Source of the DNA: Streptomyces sp. XY006
GTDB taxonomy: Bacteria > Actinomycetota > Actinomycetes > Streptomycetales > Streptomycetaceae
Direction: 5' to 3'
Length of the DNA: 64,000 nt
NCBI RefSeq assembly: GCF_002237655.1
Contig: NZ_NOKT01000018.1
Coordinates: 1 to 64,000, forward strand
Within the stretch, counting starts at the first letter, position 1; the number at the start of each line of letters is the position of its first letter. Positions 51,386 to 60,485 of this stretch are shown piece after piece. The position numbers and the translations under genes are program-made. Below the pieces are notes generated by a model. That model was not told the DNA's origin. It saw only the letters and a program-made list of their open reading frames with translations, and did not search any database.

Positions 51386-52087
51386 CTACGGCGCCAGGAT
51401 GTCCAGTTCCTGGAGGGCGCCGACCGTGATCTCGCGGGTCAGTTCCTCCGCCCGGGCCGCGTCGCCCGCGCGGACCGCCTCGGCGACCCGGACGTGCAGC
51501 GTGACGGCGGCCGGGTCGGGGTCCTCGAACATCACGTCGTGCTGGGTCCGGCCGGTGAGGACCTCGGCGACGACGTCGCCGAGGCGGGCGAACATCTCGT
51601 TGCCCGAGGCCGAGAGGATGACGCGGTGGAAGGCGACGTCGTGGAAGAGGTAGCCCTCCAGTTTGTGGCCGCGTGAATGGGCGACCATGCCGAGGGCGCA
51701 CTCGGTGAGCTCGGCGCACTGCTCGGACGTGGCGTGCCGGGCGGCGAGGCCGGCCGCGACCGGTTCGATCGCCGAGCGCAGCACCGTCAGGGAGCGCAGC
51801 TGCTGCGGGCGGTCGGCGCCGGCCAGCCGCCAGCGGATGACCTGCGGGTCGTAGACGTTCCACTCGGACTTGGGGCGGACCGTGACGCCGACGCGGCGGC
51901 GGGACTCGACCAGGTGCATGGACTCCAGGACCCGGACCGCCTCGCGCATCACGGAGCGTGACACGTCGAAGCGCTGGGCGAGCTCGTCCGTGCGCAGGAC
52001 GCTGCCCGGCGGGTACTCCCCCGCGGTGATCTCGGGGCCGAGGGTGTCCAGTACGTGGCCGTGCAGCCCCCGGCCCGGTGTGCTCAT
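51386..52087 (-). CDS. gntR: GntR-family (FCD) regulator of the gluconate genes
   Basis: 233 residues. The N-terminal winged helix (RTDELAQRFDVSRSVMREAVRVLESMHLV) is followed by an all-helical FCD domain with metal-type residues (HDVAFHRVIL, LHVRVAEAV). Divergent orientation to gluconokinase and the gluconate permease makes it their likely repressor, with gluconate or 6-phosphogluconate as inducer. No strong ribosome site precedes the ATG. Confidence 0.88.
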   Translation of the reverse strand: MSTPGRGLHGHVLDTLGPEITAGEYPPGSVLRTDELAQRFDVSRSVMREAVRVLESMHLVESRRRVGVTVRPKSEWNVYDPQVIRWRLAGADRPQQLRSLTVLRSAIEPVAAGLAARHATSEQCAELTECALGMVAHSRGHKLEGYLFHDVAFHRVILSASGNEMFARLGDVVAEVLTGRTQHDVMFEDPDPAAVTLHVRVAEAVRAGDAARAEELTREITVGALQELDILAP

Positions 52088-52151
52088 GCACTCAGCGTAC
52101 GGGGTAGATCACGGAGACAAAAAGTCAGACTTATTTGTCACGGACTCTTGA

Positions 52152-52167
52152 ATTAGTCGTACCTAAT
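52152..52167. promoter_or_regulatory. Likely GntR operator
   Basis: ATTAG-TCGTAC-CTAAT is a perfect 5-bp inverted repeat containing TAGTCGTACCT, close to the TnGTnnnACnA pattern of FadR-type GntR proteins. It lies in the 137-bp space between gntR and gntK, in an AT-richer stretch. Confidence 0.6.
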
Positions 52168-52224
52168 AGGTTTCAGTGGCGTCGACATCACGTGTCGACG
52201 AAGACAGCAGACAGTGAGGCAGCG

Positions 52225-52743
52225 ATGAACACCCCCCATGTCGTCGTGGTCATGGGCGTCGCGGGCACCGGCAAGACCACCATCGGTCCCCTGCTCGCCG
52301 CCCGGCTCGGCGTTCCGTACGCCGAGGGCGACGACTTCCACCCGCCCGCCAACATCACCAAGATGACGGCCGGCACGCCGCTCACCGACGAGGACCGCGG
52401 ACCCTGGCTGGACGCCATCGGCGACTGGGCACAGGGGCGGGCCGGGCTCGGCGGGGTGGTCAGCTGCTCGGCGCTGAAGCGGGCGTACCGCGACCGGCTG
52501 CGGTCCGCCGCGCCCGGCGTGGTCTTCGTGCACCTCACGGGCGACCGCGCGCTGATCGAGGACCGGATGTCGCACCGGCAGGGGCACTTCATGCCCACGG
52601 CGCTGCTCGACTCCCAGTTCGCCACGCTCCAGCCGCTCCAGGCGGACGAGGCCGGGGTCGCCGTGGACGTCGCGGGCAGCCCGGCGGAGATCACCGAGCG
52701 GGCGGAGCACGCCCTCGCCTCGCTCCCCGAGCCGATCCGCTAG
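52225..52743 (+). CDS. gntK: Gluconokinase
   Basis: 172 residues. Walker A GVAGTGKTT (about 11-19), GDDFHPPANITKM, CSALKRAYRD and HLTGD, and the lid region SHRQGHFMP are typical of the GntK/IdnK family. It phosphorylates gluconate to 6-phosphogluconate, which enters the pentose phosphate pathway. GAGG lies upstream of the ATG. An in-frame start at 52135 is rejected because it would run through the operator. gntP follows after 53 bp. Confidence 0.94.
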   Translation: MNTPHVVVVMGVAGTGKTTIGPLLAARLGVPYAEGDDFHPPANITKMTAGTPLTDEDRGPWLDAIGDWAQGRAGLGGVVSCSALKRAYRDRLRSAAPGVVFVHLTGDRALIEDRMSHRQGHFMPTALLDSQFATLQPLQADEAGVAVDVAGSPAEITERAEHALASLPEPIR

Positions 52744-52796
52744 CCCTTTCCGGCTCTCCCCCCCTCCCCGACTCCCCAACACAAGGGAAACACCCC

Positions 52797-54194
52797 GTGA
52801 CCAGACTCAGCGTCGAGATGCTGGCAGCGGACGCACCCGAGCCGATCACCTCGGCCGGCCACGCTCAGCTGGGCATCGCCGTCCTGGCGGGCATCGCCGT
52901 CATCGTCCTGCTCATCACCAAGTTCAAGCTGCACGCCTTCCTGGCGCTGACCATCGGGTCGCTGGCGCTCGGCGCGATCGCCGGGGCGCCCCTGGACAAG
53001 GTCCTCACCAGCTTCAGCACCGGCCTCGGCACCACGGTCGCCGGTGTCGGTGTGCTGATCGCCCTCGGCGCGATCCTCGGCAAGATGCTCGCCGACTCCG
53101 GCGGGGCCGACCAGATCGTCGACACCATCCTGGCCAAGGCCGGCGGGCGCTCGATGCCGTGGGCGATGGTGCTCATCGCCTCCGTCATCGGACTGCCGCT
53201 GTTCTTCGAGGTCGGCATCGTGCTGCTGATCCCGGTGGTGCTGATGGTCGCCAAGCGCGGCAACTACTCGCTGATGCGCATCGGCATCCCGGCGCTCGCG
53301 GGCCTGTCCGTGATGCACGGGCTGGTGCCGCCGCACCCCGGACCGCTGGTCGCCATCGACGCCGTCGGGGCCGACCTCGGCGTGACGCTGGCGCTCGGCG
53401 TCCTCGTCGCCATCCCCACGGTGATCATCGCCGGGCCGGTGTTCTCCAGGTACGCGGCCCGCTGGGTCGACGTCCCGGCCCCCGAGAAGATGATCCCGCA
53501 GCGCGCCTCCGAGGAGCTCGAGAAGCGTCCCGGCTTCGGCGCCACGCTGTTCACCGTGCTGCTGCCGGTGATCCTCATGCTCGCCAAGGCACTGGTCGAC
53601 ATCGTCGTGGACGACCCCGAGAACGCCGTGCAGCGGGTCTTCGACGTCATCGGCGCCCCGATGATCGCCCTGCTCGCCTCGGTGCTGGTCGGCATCTTCA
53701 CGCTGCTGCGGCCCGCCGGGTTCTCCAAGGAGCGGATCTCGCCGCTCGTCGAGAAGAGCCTCATGCCGATCGCGGGCATCCTGCTCATCGTCGGCGCGGG
53801 CGGCGGCTTCAAGCAGACGCTCATCGACACGGGCGTGGGACAGATGGTCCTGGACATCTCCGAGGACTGGGCCATCCCCGCGCTGCTGCTGGCCTGGCTG
53901 ATCGCCGTGGTGATCCGGCTCGCGACGGGTTCGGCGACGGTGGCCACGGTCTCGGCCGCCGGTCTGGTCGCCCCGCTCGCGGCGGACATGTCCACCACGC
54001 ACGCCGCACTCCTCGTCCTGGCCATCGGCGCCGGCTCGCTGTTCTTCAGCCACGTCAACGACGCCGGGTTCTGGATGGTGAAGGAGTACTTCGGGCTGAG
54101 CGTCGGCCAGAACATCAAGACCTGGTCGGTCATGGAGACGATCATCTCGGTGGTCGCCGGCGGTCTGGTGCTGCTGTTGTCCCTGGTGATCTAG
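52797..54194 (+). CDS. gntP: Gluconate:proton symporter (GntP family)
   Basis: 465 residues from a GTG with AAGGGA upstream. About 12 to 14 membrane spans; GKMLADSGGADQIVDT, GLPLFFEVG, HGLVPPHPGP and the C-terminal FSHVNDAGFW are the GntP signature blocks. It imports gluconate for GntK. Its stop codon lies in the left arm of a hairpin. Confidence 0.95.
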   Translation: MTRLSVEMLAADAPEPITSAGHAQLGIAVLAGIAVIVLLITKFKLHAFLALTIGSLALGAIAGAPLDKVLTSFSTGLGTTVAGVGVLIALGAILGKMLADSGGADQIVDTILAKAGGRSMPWAMVLIASVIGLPLFFEVGIVLLIPVVLMVAKRGNYSLMRIGIPALAGLSVMHGLVPPHPGPLVAIDAVGADLGVTLALGVLVAIPTVIIAGPVFSRYAARWVDVPAPEKMIPQRASEELEKRPGFGATLFTVLLPVILMLAKALVDIVVDDPENAVQRVFDVIGAPMIALLASVLVGIFTLLRPAGFSKERISPLVEKSLMPIAGILLIVGAGGGFKQTLIDTGVGQMVLDISEDWAIPALLLAWLIAVVIRLATGSATVATVSAAGLVAPLAADMSTTHAALLVLAIGAGSLFFSHVNDAGFWMVKEYFGLSVGQNIKTWSVMETIISVVAGGLVLLLSLVI

Positions 54195-54241
54195 GGGCGC
54201 GGCGGCGATGACGGCTCACCCGCGCGGTTCCCCGCGCCCCT
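54193..54241. terminator. Hairpin after gntP, of the common Streptomyces AGGGGCGCGG type
   Basis: AGGGGCGCGG (54193-54202) pairs exactly with CCGCGCCCCT (54232-54241) across 29 nt. On the minus strand it reads AGGGGCGCGGGGAAC, which I recognise as a dispersed intergenic element found many times in Streptomyces genomes. Confidence 0.7.
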
Positions 54242-54253
54242 GAAGGGCGTGGC

Positions 54254-54877
54254 CTACGGGCGCCACAAGGGGTGTTCCCTGTTCGCCCACTCCGTGCTCA
54301 CCCTGCCGGTGCGCATGCCCCTTCGGGCCTCCGGGTCCGCCAGGGCCATGCCGATGTGGCCGGCCAGGACGATGCCGAGGGTGAGGGCCAGCCAGTCGTG
54401 GACGAAGGTCGCGCTGGTGCGCCAGAACAGGGGGGTGAGGTGGGTGAGCCACATCATCAGGCCGGTGCCGAGCATGACGAGGCCGGCACCGGCGACCCAG
54501 GCCGTGTAGATCTTCTGGCCGGCGTTGAACTTGCCCGCCGGCCGGGACGCGTGGCGTTTGTCGCGGTGCAGGGCCGCGCGCAGCCAGGTGCGGTCGTGCG
54601 GCCCGAAGCGGTTGAGGCGGCCCAGGTCGGCACGGAAGGCGCGGGAGGCCAGGCCGGCCAGCGCGGGGACGGGCAGGGCGAGTCCGGCCCAGACGTGCAG
54701 CGTGACGACGAGGGCCCGGCGGCCGACGAGTTCGGCGAGCTGCGGGACGTAGAGGCAGGCCGCCGTCGCCACGCAGACGCCCATCAGGGCCGCCGTGGTG
54801 CGGTGGATCCAGCGCTGTGCCGGGCTGAAGCGGCGCACCTCGGCCGCTGCCGGGCGCGGGTCAGCTCGTAGGCTCAT
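54254..54877 (-). CDS. Membrane b-type cytochrome subunit
   Basis: 207 residues with four membrane spans. His residues sit at heme-type positions (RWIHR, TLHVWAG, FVHDWLA, LAGHIGM), and GKFNAGQK is the loop motif of formate dehydrogenase gamma/cytochrome b561-like subunits. It overlaps the upstream molybdoenzyme gene by 17 bp, so it is probably that enzyme's membrane electron donor or acceptor, analogous to YedZ/MsrQ with MsrP. Confidence 0.87.
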   Translation of the reverse strand: MSLRADPRPAAAEVRRFSPAQRWIHRTTAALMGVCVATAACLYVPQLAELVGRRALVVTLHVWAGLALPVPALAGLASRAFRADLGRLNRFGPHDRTWLRAALHRDKRHASRPAGKFNAGQKIYTAWVAGAGLVMLGTGLMMWLTHLTPLFWRTSATFVHDWLALTLGIVLAGHIGMALADPEARRGMRTGRVSTEWANREHPLWRP

Positions 54878-55610
54878 CGTCGCGTCCGTTCGAGCGGCCC
54901 ACCCAGGCGTCGACGTCGTAGCCGCGCTCCTCCCAGTAGCCCGGCCGGACCTCGTCGGTGACGGTGATGCCGGAGAGCCACTTGGCGGACTTGTAGAAGT
55001 ACATGGGCGCCACGTAGAGGCGGACGGGCCCGCCGTGGGAGTGGCCCAGGTCCTTGTCCTGCATGCGCAGGGCGACCAGGACGTCGGCGCGGCGGGCCTG
55101 GGCGAGGGTGAGGCTCTCGCTGTACGTGCCGTCGAAGCAGGTGAAGCGGATGGCCCGGGCCGTGGGGCGGACGCCGGCCGCGTCCAGGAGGCGGGACAGG
55201 CGTACGCCCTCGAAGGGGGTGTCCGGGACGCGCCAGCCGGTGACGCACTGGACGTCGCGGACCATGCGGGTCTGCGGCAGGGCCCTGAGGTCGGCCAGGG
55301 TGTAGGTGGCGGGGTGGTCGACCAGGCCGTCGACCTTGAGGCGGTAGGTGTCGGCGTTCCTGCGCGGGACCGACGAGGCGACCGAGTAGTAGCGGAAGCC
55401 GCCGCCGTTCGGGAGCAGGCCCGTCAGGCCGGTGGGGTCCTTGTCGGCGGCGCCCCCGAGGAAGCCCTCAAGGCCGCGTTGCAGCGGGGGCGCGGCGACC
55501 ACTCCGAGAGCGCCCAGGGCGAGGGTGCCGAGGAAGACGCGGCGGCCGACCGGGGTGCCCCGCTCCTCGGGGTGGTCCGCGTCCCCGCCCTCGTGTACGT
55601 CCGGGTTCAC
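54861..55610 (-). CDS. Tat-exported molybdopterin-dependent oxidoreductase (sulfite oxidase/MsrP-like)
   Basis: 249 residues from a GTG. Arg23-Arg24 in GRRVFLG followed by a hydrophobic stretch is a twin-arginine signal. The core has Cys122 in VQCVTGW, the molybdenum ligand, and FTCFDGTYSESL, typical of the sulfite-oxidase fold. It is closest in layout to MsrP/YedY, which repair oxidised methionine in exported proteins; the substrate here is not proven. The cytochrome gene downstream overlaps its end. Confidence 0.88.
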   Translation of the reverse strand: MNPDVHEGGDADHPEERGTPVGRRVFLGTLALGALGVVAAPPLQRGLEGFLGGAADKDPTGLTGLLPNGGGFRYYSVASSVPRRNADTYRLKVDGLVDHPATYTLADLRALPQTRMVRDVQCVTGWRVPDTPFEGVRLSRLLDAAGVRPTARAIRFTCFDGTYSESLTLAQARRADVLVALRMQDKDLGHSHGGPVRLYVAPMYFYKSAKWLSGITVTDEVRPGYWEERGYDVDAWVGRSNGRDDEPTS

Positions 55611-55623
55611 GTACTCATTCGAA

Positions 55624-55658
55624 CACCCGCGGCCCCTCCAGGACAGGGATCGCGGGTG
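55624..55658 (-). terminator. Hairpin after the APC permease gene
   Basis: CACCCGCG (55624-55631) pairs with CGCGGGTG (55651-55658), with CCCT/AGGG pairing inside. It lies between the permease stop and the molybdoenzyme start. Confidence 0.55.
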
Positions 55659-55697
55659 CTCGTCAGAGTTCCGTAACCACTTCCCGTGCGGGCGGGG

Positions 55698-57236
55698 TCA
55701 GGACGACGCCGCCTTGTCCAGCTGGAAGGCCTCGTTGCCGAGTCCGATCCGGGCGTGCTTCTCGGGAGCGCGGGCGCGCAGCACCGCGCCGAGGAGCAGT
55801 CCGGCGACGAGGGCGAGGCCGATGACGCCGGGCAGCACCCAGCTGAGCGCCGAGCCGGGGCCGGCGCCGACCAGGACGTCGAAGTCCTTGACGGTGTAGC
55901 CGGCGATGACCAGCAGCGCGATCCCGGCCAGCGCGGAGGTGACCAGCCGCCAGGCCTGGGCACCGGCCGCGCCGCGGCGGACGAAGAAGACGACGACCGA
56001 CAGGGACGCCGCGGCCATCAGGACGATCACGCCGAGGGCGCCGACGTTGCCGAGCCAGGTGAACAGGTGCAGGACGGGCGCGGTCGGGTCGCCGACCGGC
56101 TTGTCGTCGGCGATCGCGAAGGCGATCACGACCACCACGGCCACGACGGTCTGCAGCAGCGAACCGGTGCCGGGGGCGCCGCTGCTGCCGCTGGTGCGGC
56201 CGAAGGCGGCGGGCAGCAGACCCTCGCGGCCCATGGCGAAGGCGTACCGGGCGACGACGTTGTGGAAGCTGAGCAGCGCGGCGAACATGCCGGTGACGAA
56301 CAGGACGTGCAGGACGTCCGTGAAGGTGGCACCCAGGCGGGACTCGGTGAGGAAGAACAGCAGCCCGGCGCTCTGCTTCCGCGCCGAGCCGACGATCTCC
56401 GCGGGGCCGGTGGCGACGGTCAGGGCCCAGCTGCTCAGCGCGAAGAAGACGGCGACCCCGCCGACGGCGAGGAACATCACGCGCGGCACCAGCACGTGCG
56501 GGCGGCTGGTCTCCTCGGCGTAGACCGGGGCCTGCTCGAAGCCGAGGAACGCGGCGATGCAGAAGCACAGCGCGGTGCCGACGCCCGCGCCGGTGAGGGT
56601 GTCGGGGTCGAAGGCGTGCAGCGACAGGCCCTGCGGACCGGGGTCGGCCAGGGCCGCGACGTCGAAGATCACCACGAGGAGCACCTCGACGGCCAGCAGG
56701 ACACCCAGCACCCGGGCGTTGACGTCGATCTTCAGCCAGCCCAGCAGTCCGACGGCGAGCGCGGCCACGAGGGCCGGTATCCACCAGGCGATCTCGATCT
56801 CGGCGTAGGTGGCGAGGAGCCCGGAGACCTCGAAACCGAGGATGCCGTAGATGCCGATCTGCAGCGCGTTGTAGGCGACGAGGGCGACCAGGGCGGCGCC
56901 CGCTCCGGCGGTGCCGCCGAGGCCGCGGGAGATGTAGGCGTAGAAGGCGCCCGCGTTGTGGACGTGGCGGCTCATCTCGGCGTAGCCGATGCTGAACAGG
57001 ATCAGGACGACGCCGAGGACCACGAAGAGCAGGGGCTGGCCGACGATGCCCATCACCGCGAATGTCGTGGGCATGACACCCGCGACCACCATGAGCGGGG
57101 CGGTCGCGGCGAGCACGGAGAGCAGCAGGCCGCCGGTGCCGAGCCGGTCGGCGCGCAGAGCCCGCTCCTGCCCCTTGAACGTACTGATGCCGCCGCCGGG
57201 GGCGGAGGTGCTCGTGCTCGAACTGTCCGTGGTCAT
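55698..57236 (-). CDS. APC-superfamily amino acid permease
   Basis: 512 residues with about 12 to 14 membrane spans. GTGGLLLSVLAATAPL and YAEMSRHVHNAGAFYAYISRGLG in the first spans, and FLGFEQAPVYAEE in the middle, are typical APC motifs of the amino acid/polyamine branch. Substrate unknown. The upstream unknown gene (57271) lies 34 bp away on the same strand, so they may be one transcript. Confidence 0.9.
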   Translation of the reverse strand: MTTDSSSTSTSAPGGGISTFKGQERALRADRLGTGGLLLSVLAATAPLMVVAGVMPTTFAVMGIVGQPLLFVVLGVVLILFSIGYAEMSRHVHNAGAFYAYISRGLGGTAGAGAALVALVAYNALQIGIYGILGFEVSGLLATYAEIEIAWWIPALVAALAVGLLGWLKIDVNARVLGVLLAVEVLLVVIFDVAALADPGPQGLSLHAFDPDTLTGAGVGTALCFCIAAFLGFEQAPVYAEETSRPHVLVPRVMFLAVGGVAVFFALSSWALTVATGPAEIVGSARKQSAGLLFFLTESRLGATFTDVLHVLFVTGMFAALLSFHNVVARYAFAMGREGLLPAAFGRTSGSSGAPGTGSLLQTVVAVVVVIAFAIADDKPVGDPTAPVLHLFTWLGNVGALGVIVLMAAASLSVVVFFVRRGAAGAQAWRLVTSALAGIALLVIAGYTVKDFDVLVGAGPGSALSWVLPGVIGLALVAGLLLGAVLRARAPEKHARIGLGNEAFQLDKAASS

Positions 57237-57270
57237 CGGGCGGGCGTCCTCACTGGTGGGATACGGGGGG

Positions 57271-58221
57271 TCAAGCCGTGCCGAGCGCGCCGGCGCGGGC
57301 GGCGGCGAAGGCGGTGTGCGGGTCGCGGTCCGGGTACGACCAGGGCGCCGGGGTGGCGTGGGGGCCGATCCGGTGGAACAGGGCGGCGGCCTCGGCGCCC
57401 CGCCCCTCGCAGAACTTGGCGTGGGCCAGGAAGTTCAGGTCGACCAGCCGCCGCGGATGGCCCTCCAGCTCCCACTCCAGCCACCAGTCGAAGGCGGCCT
57501 TCATCACCTGCCGGGCGCGGCGGCCGGTCCAGTGGCCGGAGGCGGCCGGGTCGGGGGACGCGTGCCCGGCGGCGGCCAGCGCGCGGTAGCGCTCGGCGTG
57601 GGCGATGACCGGCAGGATCGCGAGCGGGGAGTCGGCGGGAGCCTGCTCGGAGGCCCAGCCGGCGAAGTCGTAGACCTCGTGCAGGGGGTCGGGGCCGGCC
57701 TCCGTGCGGCGGCCGGCGAGGCGGGCGACCATCAGGTGGTGGGCGTGGTGGTGGTCGGCGTACCGGGCGCGGACCTGCTCGAAGGTCCGCACGGCGTCCT
57801 GGTCGGTGCCGACCGCGCACTCCAGCATGAGCAGCCCGAGCCAGGGCGTGGGATCGGCGGGGTGGCGGCCGGCGGCCTCCTGGCAGGCCTCACGGGCGCG
57901 GGCGGGTTTGCCCTTGCCGTGCACGGCGCGCCGGACCTGGGCCACGGCGAGCAGCACCGAGGCGTCGGCGGACTCCGGTTCGGCGAGCAGCCACTCCCGG
58001 GCCCACGCGGCCGTGTGGGACTCGGCGGCCAGGACCGTGACGCGGTGGCCGCGGCGGTCCCAGTCGTCTCCGGTGTGGACCAGCAGGGAACGGGCGTTCT
58101 GCCAGCGGCCCTGTGCCAGGGCGGCGCGCGCGGTCACCAGATCGGCGTCGTCGAGGGCCTCGTCGAAGGCCTGCGCCGCACGTCTGCGGCCACGGCCGAG
58201 GGGAGGCGGGGGTGGGGACAC
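57271..58221 (-). CDS. Conserved hypothetical protein, TPR-like
   Basis: 316 residues from a GTG with AGGAAG upstream. It is helical, with repeating Ala-rich helix pairs (ADLVTARAALAQGRWQNARSLL; PADPTPWLGLLMLECAVG; RRLVDLNFLAHAKFCEGRGAEAAALFHRIG) that resemble tetratricopeptide repeats. I do not recognise a family. It lies just upstream of the permease gene. A scaffold or regulatory role is a guess. Confidence 0.7.
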   Translation of the reverse strand: MSPPPPPLGRGRRRAAQAFDEALDDADLVTARAALAQGRWQNARSLLVHTGDDWDRRGHRVTVLAAESHTAAWAREWLLAEPESADASVLLAVAQVRRAVHGKGKPARAREACQEAAGRHPADPTPWLGLLMLECAVGTDQDAVRTFEQVRARYADHHHAHHLMVARLAGRRTEAGPDPLHEVYDFAGWASEQAPADSPLAILPVIAHAERYRALAAAGHASPDPAASGHWTGRRARQVMKAAFDWWLEWELEGHPRRLVDLNFLAHAKFCEGRGAEAAALFHRIGPHATPAPWSYPDRDPHTAFAAARAGALGTA

Positions 58222-58587
58222 CGCGGGACTTCCTCACGCGCTCTTCTTGTGTTTCGGCTCACGGTGGTCACCGGTGCGCGGGGTGTGCGCACCGCCATGA
58301 ACTGATCACCCACAGCCAACCCCGCGCCAACGCTTGCCGTCAAGACCCGCCGTCGCGTTACACGCGTCAACTCACGTGGCTCATGGGGTCCTTGTGATCA
58401 AAGAGTCCGCTGGTGACGAGGTGACCGGCGGACGATTTATCCGTTTCGCCCTTTGTGACGTACGTCATAGCGCGGGCGGGCAGCGGCCCCCACGATGGGC
58501 AGGACGTACGGGCGCGCCGGGCTGAGCCGGCCGGTACAGTCGGCCCCTACGCCATCGTGACCCGACCTGACGATCGAGGTACACCGC
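58222..58587. other. Divergent upstream region with a 12-bp palindrome
   Basis: No gene in 366 bp. TGACGTACGTCA (58455-58466) is a perfect palindrome within TTTGTGACGTACGTCATAGC, about 120 bp before the EamA-type gene. The rest is lower in GC than the flanking genes and should hold both promoters. Confidence 0.55.
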
Positions 58588-59493
58588 GTGTCGGTTCTTG
58601 TCCTGGCGCTCGCTCTCGGCGCCGCCTGCTGTCTGGGCTTCGGTTTCGTCCTGCAGCAGAACGCGGCCCAGCGGGCCCCGCTCAGCGACTTCCTCTCCTT
58701 CCGCCTGCTGCTCGACCTGGTCAACGTGCCCCGCTGGCTCGGCGGCATCGCACTGATGGTGGTCGGCATGGGTCTGGGCGCCGCCGCCCTCGGGCAGGGC
58801 GAGCTGTCGCTGGTGGAGCCGCTGCTGGCCACGAACCTGCTCTTCGCGCTCGCGCTCTCCCGCAAGCAGTCCGGGCAGCCGCTGGGCCGCCAGGGCTGGG
58901 CCGGTCTGCTGCTGCTCGCGGGCGGCGTGACGGCGTTCATCGTGGCGGGGCAGCCCGAGGGCGGCACCGCGACCGCCGATCCGGTACGGCAGTGGCTGAT
59001 CATCGGCGTGATGATCGGGCTCGCCCTGCTCCTCACCGCACGCGGCCGGCGCTCAAGGCTGGGCTCGGGTCCGGTGCTGCTGGCCCTGGCCGCCGGGCTG
59101 CTGTACGGGGTGCAGGACGCGCTGACCCGGGTGAGCGGGCAGAAGGCCGCCGAGGGCGGCCTGGCCGAACTGCTGACCGGCTGGCAGCCCTACGCGGTCC
59201 TGGCGCTCGGCGTGACCGGGCTGGTGCTCGTGCAGAGCGCCTTCGAGACGGCGTCCCTGCGCAAGTCGCTGCCCGCGCTGACCGCGGCCCAGCCGCTCGC
59301 CGGGATCATCTGCGGCGTCGGGTTCCTGGGCGACCGGCTGCGCACCGACGCGGTGGCGCTGACCTGGGAGGCCGGTGGTCTCGCGGCCGTGGTCGCGGGC
59401 ATCGTGCTGCTGGGGCTGCACCCGGCGATGCCGACGGGGTCGGCGGCGCAGCGCGCCGTCCCCACACCGGCTGTGAGCCCGGCCTCGCCCTGA
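58588..59493 (+). CDS. EamA/DMT-type membrane transporter
   Basis: 301 residues from a GTG with GAGG about 8 bases upstream. About nine to ten membrane spans. GFGFVLQQNAAQRAP at the start and the QGELSLVEPLLATNLLFAL block fit the DMT superfamily branch related to NIPA-type magnesium transporters. Substrate not determined. It stands alone. Confidence 0.82.
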   Translation: MSVLVLALALGAACCLGFGFVLQQNAAQRAPLSDFLSFRLLLDLVNVPRWLGGIALMVVGMGLGAAALGQGELSLVEPLLATNLLFALALSRKQSGQPLGRQGWAGLLLLAGGVTAFIVAGQPEGGTATADPVRQWLIIGVMIGLALLLTARGRRSRLGSGPVLLALAAGLLYGVQDALTRVSGQKAAEGGLAELLTGWQPYAVLALGVTGLVLVQSAFETASLRKSLPALTAAQPLAGIICGVGFLGDRLRTDAVALTWEAGGLAAVVAGIVLLGLHPAMPTGSAAQRAVPTPAVSPASP

Positions 59494-59539
59494 GCGGCCC
59501 CGCCCCGGTTCCCCGTCCGGCCCCTGCTTGGATGAGGGT

Positions 59540-60067
59540 ATGAGCGCTGCTGACGAGATCCTCGACATCGTCGACGAGCACGACCGGGTCGTCGGGCAGT
59601 CCGCCCGCGGCGAGGCCTACGCCCGGGGCCTGCGCCACCGCTGCGTGTTCGTCCAGGCCAGGGACGCCGAGGGCCGGATCTTCGTGCACCGGCGGACCCC
59701 GACCAAGCTGGTCTTCCCCTCCCTGCACGACATGTTCGTCGGCGGAGTCGTCGGCGCGGGCGAGTCCTACGACACGGCCGCCCTGCGCGAGGCCGAGGAG
59801 GAGCTCGGCGTCACCGGCCTGCCGGACCCGCGCTTCCTCTTCAAGTTCCGCTACGACGACGGCCCCGGCCGCAGCTGGTGGTCGGCGGTGTACGAGGTTC
59901 GTTGCGAGCTGCCCGTACGGCCGCAGGCCGAGGAGGTCGCCTGGCACGCCTTCCTGCCCGAGGACGAGGTGGAGCGGCGCCTTGCCGACTGGGAGTGGGT
60001 GCCGGACGGGCTCGCGGCGTACGAACGGCTCAGGGCGTTCCGGGCGACGGGCCGGCACGGCGGGTGA
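59540..60067 (+). CDS. NUDIX hydrolase (YfcD/IDI-like)
   Basis: 175 residues. The Nudix box GVVGAGE-x7-REAEEELGV (about residues 73-95) is complete. DEHDRVVGQSARGEAYARGLRHR resembles isopentenyl diphosphate isomerase-like NUDIX proteins such as YfcD. Substrate unknown. Homologues begin MSAADEILD, so the ATG at 59540 is preferred over the one 12 bases earlier. The DUF202 genes follow. Confidence 0.9.
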   Translation: MSAADEILDIVDEHDRVVGQSARGEAYARGLRHRCVFVQARDAEGRIFVHRRTPTKLVFPSLHDMFVGGVVGAGESYDTAALREAEEELGVTGLPDPRFLFKFRYDDGPGRSWWSAVYEVRCELPVRPQAEEVAWHAFLPEDEVERRLADWEWVPDGLAAYERLRAFRATGRHGG

Positions 60068-60079
60068 GGGCGCCCCGGG

Positions 60080-60095
60080 TAGGGTCGCGCACGTG
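60080..60095 (+). promoter_or_regulatory. Probable leaderless -10 element of the first DUF202 gene
   Basis: TAGGGT (60080-60085), then 7 bases (CGCGCAC), then the GTG at 60093. No ribosome site, and a good -10 match. Confidence 0.55.
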
Positions 60096-60485
60096 ATCGA
60101 GTTCGTACGGAACGTCCGGTTGTGGTTCGCGCCCGCCGAGGTGCGGCGGGACGGCGAGACGCCCGACTACCGGTTCTCGCTGGCGAACGAACGCACCTTC
60201 CTCGCCTGGCTGCGCACCGCGCTCGCGCTGATCGGCGGCGGCTTCGCCGTGGACCAGTTCCTGCCGGACCTGCGCTGGGGCTGGCGGGTCGGGCTGGCGC
60301 TCGCGCTGCTCGCCGCGGGCGTGCTGTGCTCGCTGCGGGCGGTCAACCACTGGGTGCGCTGCGAGCGGGCCATGCGCCGGGGCGAGGACCTGCCGGTGTC
60401 GCGGTTCCCCGCGCTGCTGAGCCTCGTCGTGGCGGTCGTGGCCGTCGCCATGGTCGTCGTCGTGCTCGTGGGATGGGAAGGGTGA
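60093..60485 (+). CDS. DUF202 (YidH-like) membrane protein
   Basis: 130 residues from a GTG (VIEFVRNVRLWFAP). DYRFSLANERTFLAWLRTALALIGGGFAV is the DUF202 signature, with three membrane spans in all. Function unknown. The start is chosen because the leaderless -10 lies 7 bases before it; an earlier in-frame start at 59982 would lie inside the NUDIX gene. Its stop overlaps the next GTG. Confidence 0.88.
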   Translation: MIEFVRNVRLWFAPAEVRRDGETPDYRFSLANERTFLAWLRTALALIGGGFAVDQFLPDLRWGWRVGLALALLAAGVLCSLRAVNHWVRCERAMRRGEDLPVSRFPALLSLVVAVVAVAMVVVVLVGWEG

